Shown one piece after another: positions 36,702 through 46,386 of a stretch of 48,641 bases of DNA; within the stretch, counting starts at the first letter, position 1; each line of letters starts with the position of its first letter. The translations under genes and the position numbers were made by a program. Location of the stretch: assembly GCA_020720425.1 (NCBI GenBank), contig DYOP01000011.1:1-48641 (forward strand). The letters are read 5' to 3'. Below the pieces are notes generated by a model. The model saw only the letters and a list, made by a program, of their open reading frames with translations. It was not told the origin of the DNA and did not search any database. The stretch is from Bdellovibrio sp. (lineage in GTDB: Bacteria; Bdellovibrionota; Bdellovibrionia; Bdellovibrionales; Bdellovibrionaceae).

Positions 36702-37520
36702 ATGGGTTTAAAACATTTTTCATCACGCTCGCATGGGTCTCGGTTTAGGGTTGGTTTTGATTTTTCTGATATTACAACTAGCACTCCCCAAAAATCATTG
36801 CTTGCGCCTTTGAATAAAAAATCAGGCAGATCTAATCATGGTCAAATCTCTATCCGCTATAAGGGCGGAGGCGCAAAGCGAAGATATAGATTGATTGATT
36901 TTATCAGAGCTATTGATGATGTTGTCGGAACAGTTAGAACGGTTGAGTATGATCCAAATCGATCTTCTCGCATCGCCTTAGTTGTTTATTCAAATGGAAA
37001 AAAATCATACATACTGGCTCCGGTTGGTCTTAAAGTTGGCGATAAGGTTGTTAGTTCATTATCTGCGGATATTAAACCAGGCAATGTTCTGCCCTTATCT
37101 GGAATTCCTGTTGGCACAACGATTCACAACATTGAGCTTAGGCCTGGTAAAGGTGGGCAGATTGCAAAATCAGCTGGTACTGCAGCCACTCTAGTTTCTA
37201 AAGAAGGCGAGTATTGTCAAGTTCGTTTACCCTCTGGTGAAGTTAGGTATATTCTTTCAAGGTGTCTTGCTACTATTGGCCAAGTAGGAAACTTGGATCA
37301 AGAAAATATTTCTTTTGGTAAAGCGGGCGCTTCTCGATGGAGAGGTATTAAGCCAAGAGTGCGTGGAATGTCAATGAATCCTGTTGATCACCCCTTGGGT
37401 GGTGGAGAAGGAAGAGGCAAGGGGCATCATCCAGTAACTCCTTGGGGACAGCCATGTAAAGGGTTTAAGACAAGGCATAATCCAAGAACTGATAAATTTA
37501 TAATTAAGCGGGGAAAGTGA
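36702..37520 (+). CDS. rplB: 50S ribosomal protein L2
   Basis: 272 residues; needed for subunit joining and peptidyl transfer. '[16 protein letters not shown]', '[14 protein letters not shown]' and '[18 protein letters not shown]' are visible. The functionally important Asp-His of 'VDHP' is kept; the next His of the common DHPHGGG is Leu, a variation I regard as tolerated. rpsS follows after 7 bases. Confidence 0.98.
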   Translation: MGLKHFSSRSHGSRFRVGFDFSDITTSTPQKSLLAPLNKKSGRSNHGQISIRYKGGGAKRRYRLIDFIRAIDDVVGTVRTVEYDPNRSSRIALVVYSNGKKSYILAPVGLKVGDKVVSSLSADIKPGNVLPLSGIPVGTTIHNIELRPGKGGQIAKSAGTAATLVSKEGEYCQVRLPSGEVRYILSRCLATIGQVGNLDQENISFGKAGASRWRGIKPRVRGMSMNPVDHPLGGGEGRGKGHHPVTPWGQPCKGFKTRHNPRTDKFIIKRGK

Positions 37521-37527
37521 GAATACT

Positions 37528-37815
37528 ATGGCACGTTCACTAAAAAAGGGACCATTTATTGATCATCATCTTTACGGAAAAATTCAGACTGCTATCGAAA
37601 AAAGCGATAAGAAGGTGATAAAAACTTGGTCAAGACGATCGACAGTGTTTCCAGAGATGATAGGACTTACATTTGCTGTGCATAATGGCAGAAAGTTTGT
37701 TCCTGTTTATATTACAGATAATATGATTGGCCATAAGCTTGGTGAATTTGCTCCAACAAGAACTTTTGGTGGTCACCCAGAAAAAAAGGCTGCGGCTCCG
37801 GCTGCTAAAAAATAA
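37528..37815 (+). CDS. rpsS: 30S ribosomal protein S19
   Basis: 95 residues; 30S head, contacts S13 and the A-site finger bridge. '[17 protein letters not shown]', '[18 protein letters not shown]' and '[16 protein letters not shown]' are diagnostic. An Ala/Lys-rich tail (AAAPAAKK) ends the protein. rplV follows after 12 bases. Confidence 0.98.
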   Translation: MARSLKKGPFIDHHLYGKIQTAIEKSDKKVIKTWSRRSTVFPEMIGLTFAVHNGRKFVPVYITDNMIGHKLGEFAPTRTFGGHPEKKAAAPAAKK

Positions 37816-37827
37816 AGAGGATTTAGT

Positions 37828-38166
37828 ATGGAAAACAATGTATCAGCTAAGCTTAGTCATGCGCGAATCGGGGCACAAAAAGCTCGATTAGTGGCAGACC
37901 TTGTAAGAGGAAAAAACGTTGATTTAGCTCTTCGTATGCTAACTTTTTCAGATAAAAAGGGCGCCGTTATTTTGAAAAAACTGATTGAAAGCGCTGTGGC
38001 TAATGCTGATCAGAAAAAGACAATGGATATGGATAAGTTATTTATTCATACCCTGATGGTAAATGAGGGGCCATCGCTTAAAAGATTCAGACCAAGAGCT
38101 CAGGGGCGAGCTTATGGGGTTAAGAAAAAGACTAGTCATATTATAGTTACACTTGCAGAGAGGTAG
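37828..38166 (+). CDS. rplV: 50S ribosomal protein L22
   Basis: 112 residues; lines the exit tunnel with its beta-hairpin. '[26 protein letters not shown]' (in parts), '[21 protein letters not shown]' around 84-104 forms the tunnel loop, of normal length with no macrolide-type insertion. The stop lies two bases before the GTG of rpsC. Confidence 0.98.
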   Translation: MENNVSAKLSHARIGAQKARLVADLVRGKNVDLALRMLTFSDKKGAVILKKLIESAVANADQKKTMDMDKLFIHTLMVNEGPSLKRFRPRAQGRAYGVKKKTSHIIVTLAER

Positions 38167-38168
38167 TT

Positions 38169-38834
38169 GTGGGTCAAAAGGTTAATCCGATAGGTTTTCG
38201 TTTAGGGGTAATTAAAACATGGGATTCTCGATGGTATGCAGCGCGAGAAAAGTATGTTCAAAATTTTCAAGAAGACATTTTACTTAGAGATTACTTGTCA
38301 AAAAAATTAAAAAATTCGGCAGTGTCAAAAATTGATATTGAGCGAGCTGCTAATAAAGTAAAACTTATTATTAACACAGCTCGTCCTGGTATTGTTATTG
38401 GTAAAAAAGGTGCTGGTATAGATCAGCTTAGGGCTGAGCTACAAAAACTAACAACTAATGATGTGCATTTGGCTATCAGTGAAATCAGAAAGCCAGACAT
38501 GGATGCGTTACTTGTAGCTGCAAATATTGCGTTACAACTAGAAAAGCGTGTTTCTTGGAGAAGGGCAATTAAAAAGTCAATCCTTGCAGCCACTAAATCT
38601 GGAGTCAGAGGAATTAAGATTCGAATTTCTGGAAGACTTGATGGGGCTGAAATTGCACGATCAGAATGGTATAACGAGAAGAGTGTGCCCCTTCATACAT
38701 TAAGAGCAGATATTGACTATGGAACAGCCGAGTCACTTACTGCTTATGGGATTTTAGGGGTGAAAGTTTGGATTTATAAAGGTGATATTTTGTCAATTAA
38801 GGAAGCCCAGGAGGTAGGCCGTGCTAAGTCCTAA
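38169..38834 (+). CDS. rpsC: 30S ribosomal protein S3
   Basis: 221 residues starting with GTG (38169); '[21 protein letters not shown]' is the usual start. A KH domain ('[18 protein letters not shown]') and '[15 protein letters not shown]' follow. Part of the mRNA entry tunnel and helicase. The end overlaps rplP by 14 bases, so translation is probably coupled. Confidence 0.98.
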   Translation: MGQKVNPIGFRLGVIKTWDSRWYAAREKYVQNFQEDILLRDYLSKKLKNSAVSKIDIERAANKVKLIINTARPGIVIGKKGAGIDQLRAELQKLTTNDVHLAISEIRKPDMDALLVAANIALQLEKRVSWRRAIKKSILAATKSGVRGIKIRISGRLDGAEIARSEWYNEKSVPLHTLRADIDYGTAESLTAYGILGVKVWIYKGDILSIKEAQEVGRAKS

Positions 38835-39228
38835 GAGGGTAAAGTGGAGAAAGCAGTTTGTTGGTAGATCAAATGGTTTAGCATACAGAGGATCAGATTT
38901 ATCATTTGGTGATTTTGGTTTGCAAGCTACTGAAGCCGAGCGAATGACGTCAAGACAGATTGAGGCAGCCCGTATTGCAATTTCAAGATCGATTAAGCGA
39001 GGTGGAAAAATCTGGTGTCGCGTATTTCCTGATACGCCTGTTACCAAAAAGGCCGCAGAAACAAGAATGGGATCCGGCAAGGGAAATCCTGAGTTTTGGG
39101 TAGCTCGAATTCTTCCTGGAAGAATTATATTTGAAATGAATGGAGTAACTCGGTTACAAGCTGAAGAGGCTTTTAAAAGGGCTGCTTATAAGTTGCCATT
39201 TAAGACTCGATTTATTGAGAGGGAATAA
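38821..39228 (+). CDS. rplP: 50S ribosomal protein L16
   Basis: 135 residues with a GTG start at 38821 and AGGAGG about 10 bases before it, inside the end of rpsC. '[16 protein letters not shown]', '[11 protein letters not shown]' and '[14 protein letters not shown]' are family blocks; it organises the A-site region and 5S contact. The stop overlaps the rpmC start by one base (TAATG). Confidence 0.97.
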   Translation: MLSPKRVKWRKQFVGRSNGLAYRGSDLSFGDFGLQATEAERMTSRQIEAARIAISRSIKRGGKIWCRVFPDTPVTKKAAETRMGSGKGNPEFWVARILPGRIIFEMNGVTRLQAEEAFKRAAYKLPFKTRFIERE

Positions 39229-39413
39229 TGAAATACAATGAAGTAAAAAGTTTAAGTAAACAGGATTTAAAAAAACAAGTGACAGAGCTAAGAAAAGCAA
39301 ACACTGAATTGAAAATTAAAGCGGGTCTTGGAAGACTTGAAAATCCATCTGTCATTAAAAAAAATAGGGTAATAATAGCAAGATTATTGACAGCGCTTAA
39401 TTTAACTGCTTAG
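39228..39413 (+). CDS. rpmC: 50S ribosomal protein L29
   Basis: 61 residues; small helical protein beside the tunnel exit. 'LSKQDLKKQVTELRKANTEL' and 'RLENPSVIKKNRVIIARLLT' match the two-helix family with the conserved 'N...K..R..IAR' pattern. Start overlaps the rplP stop. Confidence 0.95.
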   Translation: MKYNEVKSLSKQDLKKQVTELRKANTELKIKAGLGRLENPSVIKKNRVIIARLLTALNLTA

Positions 39414-39446
39414 TACTCATGTCTACTATATTATATGGAGCTAAAA

Positions 39447-39710
39447 ATGGAAAATAAAAATATTGAAATTATTTCGCGAGGAAATCGAGCCTCTTTTCAA
39501 GGAAGGGTTGTAAGCGATAAGATGCAAAAAAGTCGAGTTGTCCTAGTGGAGCGAATAGTTAAGCATCCAAAATATGGTAAGTACGTAAAAATGGGTACTA
39601 AGTTTGTTGTTCATGATGAAGATAATACTTCTAAAATTGGTGATTTGGTTAAAATTGTTGAATGTCGCCCAATGAGCAAGTTAAAGCGCTTTCGCATAGA
39701 AAAAAATTAA
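39447..39710 (+). CDS. rpsQ: 30S ribosomal protein S17
   Basis: 87 residues from the ATG at 39447. An earlier in-frame ATG (39435) lies at the edge of the likely ribosome binding site TGGAG (39436-39440), which fits the later start better. '[21 protein letters not shown]', '[19 protein letters not shown]' and '[19 protein letters not shown]' are diagnostic of this early 30S-assembly protein. Confidence 0.96.
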   Translation: MENKNIEIISRGNRASFQGRVVSDKMQKSRVVLVERIVKHPKYGKYVKMGTKFVVHDEDNTSKIGDLVKIVECRPMSKLKRFRIEKN

Positions 39711-39729
39711 GTTCTAAGGAGATTGATTT

Positions 39730-40098
39730 ATGATTCAGATGCAAACAATTCTAAAAGTTGCAGATAACTCTGGGGCCAAAGAGGTTATGTGTGTTAAGGT
39801 TCTTGGTGGTTCAAAGAGAAGATATGCATCTTTAGGTGATATCATTGTTGTGTCAATTCGAGAGTCCTCACCCCAGTCTAAACTAAAAAAGGGTGATGTG
39901 GCTAAGGCAGTTGTTGTCAGGATGAGAAGACAGGCGCGCAGGCAAGATGGAAGCTATATTGCATTTGATGACAATGCAGTTGTTTTGCTAAATGCATCAA
40001 AAGAGCCCGTAGGAACCCGTATATTTGGGCCTGTTGCAAGAGAGTTAAGAGCTAATCAGTTTATGAAGATTGTTTCCTTAGCGCCAGAAGTTTTGTAG
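39730..40098 (+). CDS. rplN: 50S ribosomal protein L14
   Basis: 122 residues, the standard length; '[21 protein letters not shown]', '[23 protein letters not shown]' and '[13 protein letters not shown]' identify it. It forms intersubunit bridges and is the RsfS target site. AAGGAG precedes the start. The usual next gene, rplX (L24), is missing: rplE starts only 10 bases after the stop. Confidence 0.98.
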   Translation: MIQMQTILKVADNSGAKEVMCVKVLGGSKRRYASLGDIIVVSIRESSPQSKLKKGDVAKAVVVRMRRQARRQDGSYIAFDDNAVVLLNASKEPVGTRIFGPVARELRANQFMKIVSLAPEVL

Positions 40099-40107
40099 GG
40101 GGATTTA

Positions 40108-40650
40108 ATGAGTCGATTAAAAGATAAATATAAAGAAGAAGTTGTACCAGTATTAATGAAAAGCATGGGTTATAAAAACATCATGCAGGTACCAACGCTT
40201 GATAAAATTGTAATCTCGGTTTGCACATCTGAAGCCGTGCAAAACCCAAAAATATTAAATCAAGTTGTAGAGGAAATTACTTCAATTGCTGGTCAAAAGC
40301 CAGTTGTTACGAAGGCCAGAAAAGCTATTTCAAATTTCAAACTCAGGGCCGGGCTTCCTATTGGAGTTATGGTAACGCTAAGAAAAGAGAGAATGTGGCA
40401 CTTTTTAGACAAGCTTCAAAGCTTAGCAATGCCTCGAGTTCGTGACTTTAGGGGGATATCACCTAGAGGGTTTGACGGGCGAGGAAATTTTAATATGGGA
40501 CTAAAAGAACAAATTGTTTTTCCTGAAATTAATTATGATAAAGTGGAAAAGATTAGAGGAATGAATATATCAATTTGCACAACTTCAAAAACTGATGAAG
40601 GAGCAAAAGCTCTTTTAGAATCGCTCGGTATGCCTTTTAGGACTAGATAG
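40108..40650 (+). CDS. rplE: 50S ribosomal protein L5
   Basis: 180 residues; binds 5S rRNA and the central protuberance. '[20 protein letters not shown]', '[21 protein letters not shown]', '[19 protein letters not shown]' and '[11 protein letters not shown]' are the usual blocks. GGGGGAT precedes the ATG. It follows rplN directly where rplX is normally inserted. Confidence 0.98.
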   Translation: MSRLKDKYKEEVVPVLMKSMGYKNIMQVPTLDKIVISVCTSEAVQNPKILNQVVEEITSIAGQKPVVTKARKAISNFKLRAGLPIGVMVTLRKERMWHFLDKLQSLAMPRVRDFRGISPRGFDGRGNFNMGLKEQIVFPEINYDKVEKIRGMNISICTTSKTDEGAKALLESLGMPFRTR

Positions 40651-40663
40651 GAGAGGGGATAGA

Positions 40664-40969
40664 ATGGCTCGTTTAGCAATGATCAATAAAAATAATTCAA
40701 AAAAAGCATGGATTATAAAAAATGCAGCAAAGCGCTTAGAGCTACGATCTAAAATGAAAGATCAAGCGATAGGTGCTGAAGAAAAAATGGAAGTTCAATT
40801 CTTGCTTCAGAAGTTAGGGCGAAGAACTAGCGCTACTCAGTATCGTAATCGCTGCCATCTAACAGGCCGCTCAAGGGGTACTTTAAGAGATTTTGGATTA
40901 GGTAGAAATATGTTTAGAAAACTTGCTCTAGAGGGTAAATTGCCAGGTGTTCGCAAGGCGAGTTGGTAG
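40664..40969 (+). CDS. rpsN: 30S ribosomal protein S14 (long, zinc-free form)
   Basis: 101 residues. 'LQKLGRRTSATQYRNRCHLTGRSRGTLRDFGLGRNMFR' (in parts) marks the family; the CxxC zinc ribbon of the short form is absent, so this is the C-minus type of many proteobacteria. GAGAGGGG precedes the ATG. Confidence 0.97.
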   Translation: MARLAMINKNNSKKAWIIKNAAKRLELRSKMKDQAIGAEEKMEVQFLLQKLGRRTSATQYRNRCHLTGRSRGTLRDFGLGRNMFRKLALEGKLPGVRKASW

Positions 40970-40981
40970 TAGGAGGATTCA

Positions 40982-41359
40982 ATGGATACAGTTTCTCAGT
41001 TTTTAGTAGGTATTAAAAATGCAATGCTTGTCGGTAAAGATAAGGTTGATATCCCTTCGTCTAGAATGAGGGTTGCGCTTGCTACAATCCTTAAAGAAAA
41101 AGGATGGGTAAAAGACTTCCGTTTGGCAGATGATGGCAAGCAGGGGTTAATGAGAATTTATTTAGGTTCAAACTCGTTCGCTGGAAACTTTTTAAGAGTG
41201 AGTAAGCCAAGCAAAAGGGTTTACATTTCTAAGCAAAATATTAAATCAGTAAGATCTGGGCGCGGATTCTCAATTCTCAGCACTAATGTGGGAGTTCTTT
41301 CTGATGATCAAGCAAGACAGAGAAATGTTGGTGGCGAGTTAATTTGTAATATTTGGTAA
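40982..41359 (+). CDS. rpsH: 30S ribosomal protein S8
   Basis: 125 residues, slightly shorter than E. coli (130) at the N-terminus. 'VSQFLVGIKNAMLVGKDKVDIPSSRMRVALATILKEKGW' (in parts), 'SVRSGRGFSILSTNVGVL' and the C-terminal 'GGELICNIW' are diagnostic. In E. coli S8 represses the spc operon by binding the L5 region. AGGAGG precedes the start. Confidence 0.97.
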   Translation: MDTVSQFLVGIKNAMLVGKDKVDIPSSRMRVALATILKEKGWVKDFRLADDGKQGLMRIYLGSNSFAGNFLRVSKPSKRVYISKQNIKSVRSGRGFSILSTNVGVLSDDQARQRNVGGELICNIW

Positions 41360-41369
41360 GAGGTAAATT

Positions 41370-41924
41370 ATGTCTAGAATTGGAAAATTGCCAATAGCAA
41401 TACCAGAAAAAGTGAAAATTGAAAATGATAAAACATCTGTTAAAGTAACAGGCGCTAAAGGAAGTCTTATTGTCAATCTTCCGGCGTGTATTAATTTTGA
41501 GCTAGCTCAAGGAAATGCTTTACTTTCTATGAATGCAGAGCGTCTAGAGCAGGATAAGGCAGTAACTAAGTCAGCTTTTGGTTTAACAAGAACGTTGCTT
41601 GCTAATGCAGTAAAGGGTGTCTCGGAAGGCTTTTCCGTTGGCTTGGAGCTAAATGGTGTTGGATACCGTGCTGCAGTTTCTGGCAAGGTGTTAGAGCTTG
41701 CGCTTGGCTATAGTCACTCTATTAAATTTGATATTCCCACTGGAATTGAAATTAAAGTGGATAAGCAAACGCAAATTGTAGTTGTTGGCGCAGATAAAGA
41801 GCTTGTTGGGCGTGTTTCAGCTAAAATTCGGAGCTTTCGTCCACCAGAGCCTTACTTGGGTAAGGGTGTAAAGTATGTGGGTGAGAAGATAAGAAGAAAA
41901 GCTGGTAAGTCTGGTGGAAAATAA
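41370..41924 (+). CDS. rplF: 50S ribosomal protein L6
   Basis: 184 residues, two tandem alpha/beta repeats near the sarcin-ricin loop. 'MSRIGKLPIAIPEKVKI', 'GVGYRAAVSGKVLELALGYSH' (in parts) and 'RPPEPYLGKGVKYVGE' near the C-terminus are characteristic. AAGAGG lies before the ATG. Confidence 0.98.
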   Translation: MSRIGKLPIAIPEKVKIENDKTSVKVTGAKGSLIVNLPACINFELAQGNALLSMNAERLEQDKAVTKSAFGLTRTLLANAVKGVSEGFSVGLELNGVGYRAAVSGKVLELALGYSHSIKFDIPTGIEIKVDKQTQIVVVGADKELVGRVSAKIRSFRPPEPYLGKGVKYVGEKIRRKAGKSGGK

Positions 41925-41941
41925 ACCTAAAAGGATAGCAA

Positions 41942-42307
41942 ATGAAAATTAAAAGAAATAAAAAAACTTCTGATCGTGTTGTCTCTCGATTGGTAAAAAA
42001 AGCTAGAGTGAGAAATAAAATTTCTGGTAGTGCTGAGCGACCTAGGGTATGCATTTTTCGAAGTAATTCTCATGTGTATTTGCAAGTTGTTGACGATGTT
42101 AAGTCGGTAACGTTGCTTTCTGAGAGTACAATAAGCTTAGGTTTAAAGGGAAATAAAGAGTCAGCTAAAGCTGTTGGTGCAAGCCTTGGTAAAAAATTAT
42201 TTGAAATGAATATTTTAAATATTGTTTTTGACAGGGGCGGCTATAGATATCACGGTCAAGTTTCATCAGCTGCTGATGGTGTACGAGAAGCTGGAATTAT
42301 TTTTTAA
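41942..42307 (+). CDS. rplR: 50S ribosomal protein L18
   Basis: 121 residues; carries 5S rRNA into the large subunit. A basic N-terminus (KIKRNKKTSDRVVSRLVKKAR) precedes 'RPRVCIFRSNSHVYLQVVDD' and 'VFDRGGYRYHGQVSSAADGVREAG' (in parts). AAAGG precedes the ATG. Confidence 0.97.
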   Translation: MKIKRNKKTSDRVVSRLVKKARVRNKISGSAERPRVCIFRSNSHVYLQVVDDVKSVTLLSESTISLGLKGNKESAKAVGASLGKKLFEMNILNIVFDRGGYRYHGQVSSAADGVREAGIIF

Positions 42308-42319
42308 TTTGGAGTTCAT

Positions 42320-42778
42320 ATGGAAATTGAAAAGGCGAATTTATCAAATAGCGGATCAGATTTAGACGAAAGAGTTGTTTCTATTCGCAGGGTAACAAAA
42401 GTTGTTAAGGGTGGAAGAAGATTTTCTTTTTCAGTTTTGGTTGTAGTGGGCACTCATGATGGGACTGTTGGTTTTGGATCTGGAAAGTCAGCAGAAGTTC
42501 CAGAAGCAATTAATAAGGCCACACGAAGTGCAAAAAAGAATGCATTTAAAGTAAAGCTTAAAGATGGAAGTATTCCTCACGAGGTAACTGGTGAATATGG
42601 AGCCAGTAAAGTTATTATGAGGCCTGCCAGTGGGGGGACCGGAGTGATCGCGGGAGGAGCTGCTCGTGCGTTACTTGAGGCCGTAGGTGTTAAGGATATT
42701 TTAACCAAATGTATCGGATCTAGAAACCCCTATAATGTTATTAGGGCTACATTAGACGCTCTTGGGCAGCTTTCATAA
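42320..42778 (+). CDS. rpsE: 30S ribosomal protein S5
   Basis: 152 residues. '[19 protein letters not shown]', 'ALVVVG'-like '[20 protein letters not shown]' and '[20 protein letters not shown]' show both domains; the 20-30 loop important for spectinomycin sensitivity is present. A short acidic/polar N-terminal extension (about 12 residues) is visible. GGAG lies seven bases before the ATG. Confidence 0.98.
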   Translation: MEIEKANLSNSGSDLDERVVSIRRVTKVVKGGRRFSFSVLVVVGTHDGTVGFGSGKSAEVPEAINKATRSAKKNAFKVKLKDGSIPHEVTGEYGASKVIMRPASGGTGVIAGGAARALLEAVGVKDILTKCIGSRNPYNVIRATLDALGQLS

Positions 42779-42794
42779 TTCGAAGGAGATAAAA

Positions 42795-42977
42795 ATGGCA
42801 TTTAAAGTTACCCTTATGAAAGGGCTTAGCAGAAAAACTGACACACAAATTAGAACATTAGAGGCATTGGGACTTAGAAAGCGGCATCAATCAGTACTTG
42901 TTAATGATACTGTGGCAAACCGAGGGCAAATCTTAAAAGTTCAGCATCTACTTAAGGTAGAAAACATTCAAAAATAA
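42795..42977 (+). CDS. rpmD: 50S ribosomal protein L30
   Basis: 60 residues from the ATG at 42795, selected because AAGGAG (42783-42788) is properly spaced and '[20 protein letters not shown]' starts like the family; the frame is open further upstream inside rpsE. '[20 protein letters not shown]' is typical, with an ordinary ferredoxin-like fold length. Confidence 0.95.
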   Translation: MAFKVTLMKGLSRKTDTQIRTLEALGLRKRHQSVLVNDTVANRGQILKVQHLLKVENIQK

Positions 42978-42987
42978 TGAGGGCGCA

Positions 42988-43449
42988 ATGGATTTAAGTA
43001 GCTTAGTTTCAAAACCAGGAAGTCGTACGTCTCCTAAACGTCTTGGAAGAGGGCGTGGATCAGGTTTAGGACAAACATCTGGTAAGGGGCACAAGGGGCA
43101 GCTAGCGAGAACAGGTGGGAAAGTAAGAAGAGGTTTCGAAGGTGGGCAAACGCCACTGTCTAGAAGAATGCCTAAGCGTGGCTTTTCAAACGCTGCTTTT
43201 TCTTTTGATGTTATTAGTTTTTCTTTGGATTTTCTTGTTTCTAGATTTCCAGAGGGTGATATAACTGTTGAAAGATTAATTGAAGTTGGTTTAATATCAT
43301 CCAATCAAGCAATAAAAATTATTGGCGGTAAGGCTGTGTTTACAGCAGAAAAAGCACTCTTATCGAGATCTTTTAAGGTTGACCTTGTTAGTGCAAGTGT
43401 AAAGTCCATTATCGAGTCTAATGGTGGAAAAGTAATACTTCCTGAGTAG
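42988..43449 (+). CDS. rplO: 50S ribosomal protein L15
   Basis: 153 residues. The Gly/Arg-rich N-terminal arm '[20 protein letters not shown]' and '[18 protein letters not shown]' is diagnostic; the C-terminal globular part is normal. Late-assembly 50S protein. GGGCG precedes the ATG. secY follows after 17 bases, as usual. Confidence 0.97.
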   Translation: MDLSSLVSKPGSRTSPKRLGRGRGSGLGQTSGKGHKGQLARTGGKVRRGFEGGQTPLSRRMPKRGFSNAAFSFDVISFSLDFLVSRFPEGDITVERLIEVGLISSNQAIKIIGGKAVFTAEKALLSRSFKVDLVSASVKSIIESNGGKVILPE

Positions 43450-43466
43450 TTAAACATGGGGGGAAC

Positions 43467-44765
43467 ATGGATAGTTCTATAGTTAACAGGATATTTTTTA
43501 CAATTTTAGCCTTGGCCGTTTATAGGGTCGGTGTGCATGTTTCTGTCCCCGGAGTTGATCCATCTGCTGTTGCCTCACTGTTTTCAGGCCACAAAGGCGG
43601 AGTATTAGGTATCTTTGATACCTTTTCAGGCGGAGCGCTAGCTCAATTTTCTGTTTTTGCATTGGGTATAATGCCATACATTTCAGCATCAATTATCATG
43701 CAGCTACTTTCGGCATCGGTACCTACTTTAGAGGCATTAAAAAAAGAGGGCGCTAGTGGCAGAAAAAAAATCTCACAATATTCAAAAATTTTAACTCTTA
43801 TTTTGTGCATAGTTCAGGGCTATGGGTTAACGACTTGGCTGTCATCATCTTCTGGGGCATCTGGGGAGTCAGTAGTTATTGGCTTGAATTCTCTTATACC
43901 GTTTAAAATTTTGGCCATAACAACTCTTACGGCAGGAAGCTTTTTTCTAATGTGGGTTGGAGAGCAAATTACTGAAAAAGGAATTGGTAACGGTTCGTCA
44001 TTAATTATTTTTACAGGAATCGCCTCCTCAGTTCCAAGAGGGGTCATGTCTTTCTATGAATTGCTTGTAAATGGAGAGCTTGCTTTGGCTTTGGGTATAG
44101 TTGCCCTTCTAATATTCACAGCAGTTTTAATTGGTGTTGTTTTGATGGAGACAGCCCAGAGGCGTCTTCCTATACAATACTCACAAAGAACGGCAGGTCC
44201 TGGAGTTGGAAACACTCCTTCAAGCCACTTGCCTTTAAAAATTAATTTTTCTGGTGTTATTCCTCCGATTTTTGCATCAAGCCTTTTGTTGTTTCCTTCG
44301 ACATTAGCTCAATTTATGGACTCATCAGTTTTAAAAAACCTTCAAGATTCGCTTAACCCTACAGGGGTTATTTACAATATACTTTTTGTAATCCTAATTG
44401 TCTTTTTCTCATTTTTTTATATGGAAGTTGTTTTTAATCCCAACGAAGTAGCTGAAAATTTAAAAAAATACGGTGGCTTTGTGCCTGGTGTTCGCTCGGG
44501 TAAAGCTACAGCAGATTATATTAAAAAGGTTATGTTTAGGATTGGGGTTGTTGGAGCGGCTTATTTAAGCATTATTTCTGTAATGCCTGTTGTTTTGATG
44601 CAGACATTTAATATCCCCTTTTATTTTGGGGGAACATCTCTTTTGATTTTAGTAGGTGTTGCTTTAGATACGGCTCAACAAATTCAGACAGCGATGATGT
44701 CAAGTAAGTATGATTCTGTTTTAAAGGGTGGAAAGATTCGCTCGCGCCGAGTGGAGTTTAGATGA
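43467..44765 (+). CDS. secY: Protein translocase channel subunit SecY
   Basis: 432 residues with ten transmembrane helices. 'RIFFTILALAVYRVGVHVSVPGVDP', read in parts, is helix 1 and the plug side; 'LGIMPYISASIIMQLL', 'GIGNGSSLIIFTGI', 'GVIPPIFASSLLLFP' and 'FNPNEVAENLKKYGGFVPGVR' are standard. The cytosolic N-terminus before helix 1 is unusually short (about 8 residues). GGGGGAA precedes the ATG. It overlaps adk by 4 bases. Confidence 0.97.
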   Translation: MDSSIVNRIFFTILALAVYRVGVHVSVPGVDPSAVASLFSGHKGGVLGIFDTFSGGALAQFSVFALGIMPYISASIIMQLLSASVPTLEALKKEGASGRKKISQYSKILTLILCIVQGYGLTTWLSSSSGASGESVVIGLNSLIPFKILAITTLTAGSFFLMWVGEQITEKGIGNGSSLIIFTGIASSVPRGVMSFYELLVNGELALALGIVALLIFTAVLIGVVLMETAQRRLPIQYSQRTAGPGVGNTPSSHLPLKINFSGVIPPIFASSLLLFPSTLAQFMDSSVLKNLQDSLNPTGVIYNILFVILIVFFSFFYMEVVFNPNEVAENLKKYGGFVPGVRSGKATADYIKKVMFRIGVVGAAYLSIISVMPVVLMQTFNIPFYFGGTSLLILVGVALDTAQQIQTAMMSSKYDSVLKGGKIRSRRVEFR

Positions 44766-45430
44766 GTTTAGTGTATGTTCTTTTGGGTCCTCCAGGCTGT
44801 GGGAAGGGGACGCAAACTGCAATGCTGAAGACAAAATTGAGTTCAGTTGCATCAATAAGTACGGGAGATATGCTTAGGGCCTCTATTTCTAAAGGTGACA
44901 ACCTTGGGTTGAAAATTAAATCAGTCGTAGAATCCGGTCATCTTGTATCTGATGATTTGATGTTAAATGTTGTAAGGCAGTCTATTGAAGAGGCAGTTAA
45001 CAATCAGCTTTCAGTTATACTTTTGGATGGCTACCCGCGCACATTGGTTCAGGGTCAGCAAATGGATTCAATTTTGAGTGACATGAAAGATAAAGCTTCA
45101 TTTGCTGGCGCTATAAATTTTGGTATTAATCATGAAATATTGATCAAAAGGCTTTCAGGAAGATGGATCTGTAAAAATTGCGGTGCAATATTTAATGAGT
45201 ATTATAAGGCGCCAATTAAAGAGGGAGTTTGCGATATTTGTTCTTCGCCTCTATTTAAGCGAAAAGATGATAATGCGGATGTGGTGGAAAGCAGATTAAA
45301 AGTATACGAAGAGAATACCTTTCCTCTTATAAAGTTTTATCAGGACAAAAATTGTTTGTACAGCGTTGATGCTGAAAAGTCAGAAGAGGATTTGGCTCAG
45401 GATATAATAAATATTTTAAAAAAACGGTAG
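44762..45430 (+). CDS. adk: Adenylate kinase (zinc-LID type)
   Basis: 222 residues; 2 ADP to AMP + ATP. P-loop 'LLGPPGCGKGTQ', 'STGDMLRASI', 'LLDGYPRTL' and the LID 'CKNCGAIFNEYYKAP...CDICSS' with two CxxC pairs that bind zinc in many species. Overlap of 4 bases with secY indicates coupling. In many genomes map and infA lie between adk and rpmJ; they are absent here. Confidence 0.97.
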   Translation: MSLVYVLLGPPGCGKGTQTAMLKTKLSSVASISTGDMLRASISKGDNLGLKIKSVVESGHLVSDDLMLNVVRQSIEEAVNNQLSVILLDGYPRTLVQGQQMDSILSDMKDKASFAGAINFGINHEILIKRLSGRWICKNCGAIFNEYYKAPIKEGVCDICSSPLFKRKDDNADVVESRLKVYEENTFPLIKFYQDKNCLYSVDAEKSEEDLAQDIINILKKR

Positions 45431-45488
45431 ACATGGGATGCGGCTTGGTGATATGAAGTCAATCTTCTTTGTCTGAGAGGAGTCTATT

Positions 45489-45602
45489 ATGAAGGTACGT
45501 CCTTCTGTTAAAAAAGTTTGCAACAAGTGTAAGGTAATACGTCGTAATGGCGTACTAAGAGTGGTTTGCGAAAACCCTAAGCACAAGCAAAGGCAGGGAT
45601 AA
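45489..45602 (+). CDS. rpmJ: 50S ribosomal protein L36
   Basis: 37 residues, translated by hand: [19 protein letters not shown] is followed by [18 protein letters not shown]. The Cys-x2-Cys, Cys and His ligands of the zinc site are all present, so this is the zinc-binding (C+) form. GAGAGGAG lies 8 bases before the ATG and the stop is one base before rpsM. Position between adk and rpsM is standard. Confidence 0.96.
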   Translation: MKVRPSVKKVCNKCKVIRRNGVLRVVCENPKHKQRQG

Positions 45603-45603
45603 G

Positions 45604-45978
45604 ATGGCTCGTATTGCAGGTGTTGACCTTCCAAAAAACAAAAGAGTGGAAGTTGCTTTAACATATATTTATGGAATCGGAAGATCGAGGGCTTTAGAAA
45701 TAATGAAAAGCCTTGGAATATCTTCTGTTTTAAGAACGGACAACCTGACCGATGAGCATTTAGCTCAGATCAGAGGATACCTTGAAACCAACTTTAAGGT
45801 TGAGGGTGATCTAAGACGTGAAATTGGTCAGGCTATTAAGCGATTGATTGATATAAATAGCTACAGAGGCTCTCGTCACAAAAAGGGATTACCAGTCAGG
45901 GGTCAGCGAACACGAACGAATTCTCGTACTCGTAAAGGTCCTCGTAAAACGGTTGCTAACAAGAAAAAAGCTGTATAA
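45604..45978 (+). CDS. rpsM: 30S ribosomal protein S13
   Basis: 124 residues. '[25 protein letters not shown]' (in parts), '[30 protein letters not shown]' (in parts) and a basic C-terminal tail reaching the P-site tRNA are diagnostic. The 50S-30S bridge protein of the head. Starts one base after the rpmJ stop. Confidence 0.98.
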   Translation: MARIAGVDLPKNKRVEVALTYIYGIGRSRALEIMKSLGISSVLRTDNLTDEHLAQIRGYLETNFKVEGDLRREIGQAIKRLIDINSYRGSRHKKGLPVRGQRTRTNSRTRKGPRKTVANKKKAV

Positions 45979-45991
45979 TTAGGAGATCTAG

Positions 45992-46378
45992 ATGGCTCAG
46001 CCAGAAGTTAAAAAGAAAGTTAAAAAAATTGTTACTTCTACTGGAATTGCAAATGTTTATGCAGGCTTTGGTAACATTCTTGTGACCATTGCTGACCCAT
46101 CGGGGGCAACTGTTGCATGGTCGTCTGCCGGTGTGATGGGATTTAAAGGAAGCAGAAAAGGGACTCCTTTTGCGGCTCAAGTAACAGTAGAGGACGCTTG
46201 TAAAAAAGCATCTGCACTTGGAGTAAGGGCTCTTGATGTAAGAGTAAATGGTCCTGGCGCAGGAAGAGAGCCTGCAGTAAGGGCAATGGCCGCAGCAGGC
46301 ATGAAAATTTTATCACTTCGTGATGTTACGCCAATACCGCACAATGGCTGCAGGCCTCCAAAACGAAGAAGAGTATAG
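45992..46378 (+). CDS. rpsK: 30S ribosomal protein S11
   Basis: 128 residues. '[21 protein letters not shown]', read in parts, '[14 protein letters not shown]' and the C-terminal '[18 protein letters not shown]' identify this platform protein next to the E-site mRNA. The N-terminus is Lys-rich ([11 protein letters not shown]). AGGAG precedes the ATG. Confidence 0.98.
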   Translation: MAQPEVKKKVKKIVTSTGIANVYAGFGNILVTIADPSGATVAWSSAGVMGFKGSRKGTPFAAQVTVEDACKKASALGVRALDVRVNGPGAGREPAVRAMAAAGMKILSLRDVTPIPHNGCRPPKRRRV

Positions 46379-46386
46379 GGAGTTTT

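Noticed and set aside
37360-37400. L2 motif DHPLGGGEG instead of DHPHGGGEG
   Set aside because: The catalytically discussed Asp-His pair is retained; the second His is variable between lineages.
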